Shown: piece after piece, positions 62,490-64,000 of the stretch | Layout: each line of letters starts with the position of its first letter | How positions within the stretch are numbered: the first letter of the stretch is position 1 | Source: Sphingobacterium puteale | Lineage (GTDB): Bacteria > Bacteroidota > Bacteroidia > Sphingobacteriales > Sphingobacteriaceae | DNA length: 64,000 nt | Reading direction: 5' to 3' | Assembly: GCF_003627955.1 (NCBI RefSeq) | Contig: NZ_RBWS01000006.1 | Location: 62,001-126,000 of the forward strand | Position numbers and translations under genes: made by a program | Notes under the pieces: model-generated | The model's input: only the letters and a program-made list of their open reading frames with translations | What the model was told of the DNA's origin: nothing | The model's database searches: none

Positions 62490-64000
62490 TTATTCATCCG
62501 AGCGGAGTGTTCGTATTTCTAAAATTTTATGACTGGGGGACCTTGATGTCCCCTTGATTTTTACCTCTATTGTCGACATAGCGGTACTTCCTTTGGGAAG
62601 CTTTATGCGCGAGGTTGTAATAATAGCACTGCTATCGGTGCTCTTTAGGGTTTCAACAAGGGTTCCATTGACGATGATTTCGGTACTCCGCAGCGCAGTA
62701 TCTGTCATAAATTTCAGGTATAGTGCACTAGCGTCTGTATTTTTTAGCTGGTAACTGAACCAGCCGGTGGTTTCACGCCAACGCGTATCGTCTGTACTTC
62801 CGGCCTTGCTATTTTCTTCCTGAAAGAAGTGATCCGATTCCGGCTGTTGTTCACCTGCAATCACCTTGTCCACCGTGATTGCAGTGAGGGCAAGGCTTTC
62901 GCGTTCATCCCTTTCAATTTTATCCTGCAGGAGTTGAAGTTGGCTGGCAGTTGTTTGTGGCCAATATAGAATATATCTACTATCATGAAGTCCATAGAAA
63001 GGTTCAAGTTCCATGTTTAGTGTGTCTTTCCCTTGACGAAGTCCTGTGAGTGTAAAATGCAATGGTTTGCCAGGGATCGGATGAATAAGTGTCGGGATCG
63101 CTTTAGGATCAGTGACAAGGATAGGGATATCGCGCAATGGGACCTGTCTTCCGGATGCGATATGACCCATCCGGCTATCGCCGGCCTTTAGTCCTGTGAG
63201 ATCACTTGTTCCCGAACGTGCAGCGAGCACAACAGGCCCATAGGATATGTTGTAATAGTTACTCTGATCAGGTAATTGTTCAGTCTGGATTTCCATTGGC
63301 AATTCCATACGCAGACGATCTCCGGGCTTCCAAGTACGTTTTATTTTGATATGCGTTTCCGTGGAATCCGTAATGGGATAAGATTTTTCGTTTATTGAAA
63401 TAGTTGGCTTAGTTTTCAGCCATTTAGGTTTACGTAGATAAAGAGTAAATTCATGTTTATTTTTTGAATTAATTATCAGCGAGGTATATGGATCCTCCGG
63501 AAAGTTGTTGTTCTGAATGATCTCGATTCCCTTTTCTTTCCAATTTAGTCGAGAGGGAACAAAGAGATTGACGTACAAGTCATCCTTTGTATGTGCATAA
63601 ATCATTTCACCATACTTGGCATGGTTTTCCATTCCAGACCCCACGCAGCACCACATACTCGTCTGTGGTTGTGAGTAGACGCGATAATGTCCCGGACGGA
63701 TTTGCGTAAAGTAGACCAGTCCACCGTGTTCGGGATGTTGGGTAGATAAAATGTGATTATATAATGCCCTTTCATAAAAATCCATATACTTGGCCTGTTG
63801 ATCTGTACGATACAGCATTTTTGTGAGCCTGAGCATATTGTAGGTGTTACAGGTCTCGGGACCCTCGATGCTATGAACCATCTTCGAAAAATCGTTTGTA
63901 GGATTAAAGTGTTCACTGACACTATTCCCTCCGATGGCAATGGATCTATGCAATACAACGTTATCCCAGAAATAGCGTACTGCCTCGGCCCATTGTATAT
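62490..64000 (-). CDS. GH127-type beta-L-arabinofuranosidase, 5' end outside window
   Basis: C-terminal part (about 500 residues visible) of a GH127/DUF1680-family enzyme. The open frame continues past the right edge (...QWAEAVRYFWDNVVLHRSIA), so start and signal peptide are missing; a TTG at 63953 is not the real start. The zinc and catalytic site is visible: E-T-C in GPETCNTYNML and the double Cys of MWCCVGSGMENH, the first of which is the likely nucleophile in the family. The barrel and two beta domains follow. Family members release beta-L-arabinofuranose from plant glycoproteins or arabinans. It is the first minus-strand gene of the locus and faces the GH2 gene. Confidence 0.93.
   Translation of the reverse strand, partial: IQWAEAVRYFWDNVVLHRSIAIGGNSVSEHFNPTNDFSKMVHSIEGPETCNTYNMLRLTKMLYRTDQQAKYMDFYERALYNHILSTQHPEHGGLVYFTQIRPGHYRVYSQPQTSMWCCVGSGMENHAKYGEMIYAHTKDDLYVNLFVPSRLNWKEKGIEIIQNNNFPEDPYTSLIINSKNKHEFTLYLRKPKWLKTKPTISINEKSYPITDSTETHIKIKRTWKPGDRLRMELPMEIQTEQLPDQSNYYNISYGPVVLAARSGTSDLTGLKAGDSRMGHIASGRQVPLRDIPILVTDPKAIPTLIHPIPGKPLHFTLTGLRQGKDTLNMELEPFYGLHDSRYILYWPQTTASQLQLLQDKIERDERESLALTAITVDKVIAGEQQPESDHFFQEENSKAGSTDDTRWRETTGWFSYQLKNTDASALYLKFMTDTALRSTEIIVNGTLVETLKSTDSSAIITTSRIKLPKGSTAMSTIEVKIKGTSRSPSHKILEIRTLRSDE

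Overview
The window is a chromosomal segment of a Bacteroidetes bacterium, most likely a Sphingobacteriaceae member (Sphingobacterium or a close relative; this is inference). The grounds are two SusC/SusD pairs, a hybrid two-component regulator with a sensory beta-propeller, ECF sigma/FecR regulation of a TonB-linked receptor, AT-rich spacers with few Shine-Dalgarno sites, and promoter-like TAnnTTTG boxes. I see no rRNA, tRNA, intact insertion sequence, prophage or CRISPR array.

Layout. 1-6.0 kb: two tandem secreted formylglycine sulfatases (the first cut by the window edge), RNase HI on the other strand, and a GH29 alpha-L-fucosidase with a duplicated C-terminal module. 6.1-16.8 kb: mixed single genes (Sir2 deacylase, DUF2891 lipoprotein, HxlR/DoxX pair, a 50-aa membrane protein, CinA-like amidase, GT4 glycosyltransferase behind a coupled 39-codon ORF, DUF202 protein, CPA1 antiporter, Nudix hydrolase). 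15.8-19.2 kb: a PchR-like AraC regulator divergent from a siderophore receptor. 20.2-21.7 kb: a compact ECF sigma / 90-aa protein / ClpP-paralogue operon. 21.8-27.6 kb: a MarR-GNAT fusion, envelope proteins of unknown function, a Pr6Pr membrane protein and a SRPBCC protein. 27.9-35.0 kb: ECF sigma, FecR anti-sigma, SusC with an STN signalling domain, and SusD, with no enzymes attached. 35.2-46.5 kb: accessory, gene-poor stretch with pseudogenes, MORN/YwqK-type repeat proteins, an AraC/DHFR-like pair, an enolase-superfamily enzyme and a tandem pair of C39-like proteins of which one has lost its catalytic residues.

46.7-64 kb and beyond is a polysaccharide utilisation locus: GH97, hybrid two-component system, SusC, SusD, a two-propeller GH43 protein and GH2 on the plus strand, converging on a GH127-type beta-L-arabinofuranosidase that runs off the window. 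The enzyme set fits a substrate rich in galactose and arabinose, such as arabinogalactan or pectic side chains (inference). The HTCS would sense released oligosaccharide in the periplasm and activate the susC operon; SusCD import oligomers; GH43, GH2, GH97 and GH127 trim them.

Four decayed genes were found by reading frames by eye: the tail of a serine-hydrolase-type protein (14.6 kb), an unidentified minus-strand gene (27.6-27.8 kb), an AraC regulator broken by a frameshift (35.3-35.6 kb) and the C-terminal domain of a large-subunit catalase (46.2-46.5 kb).
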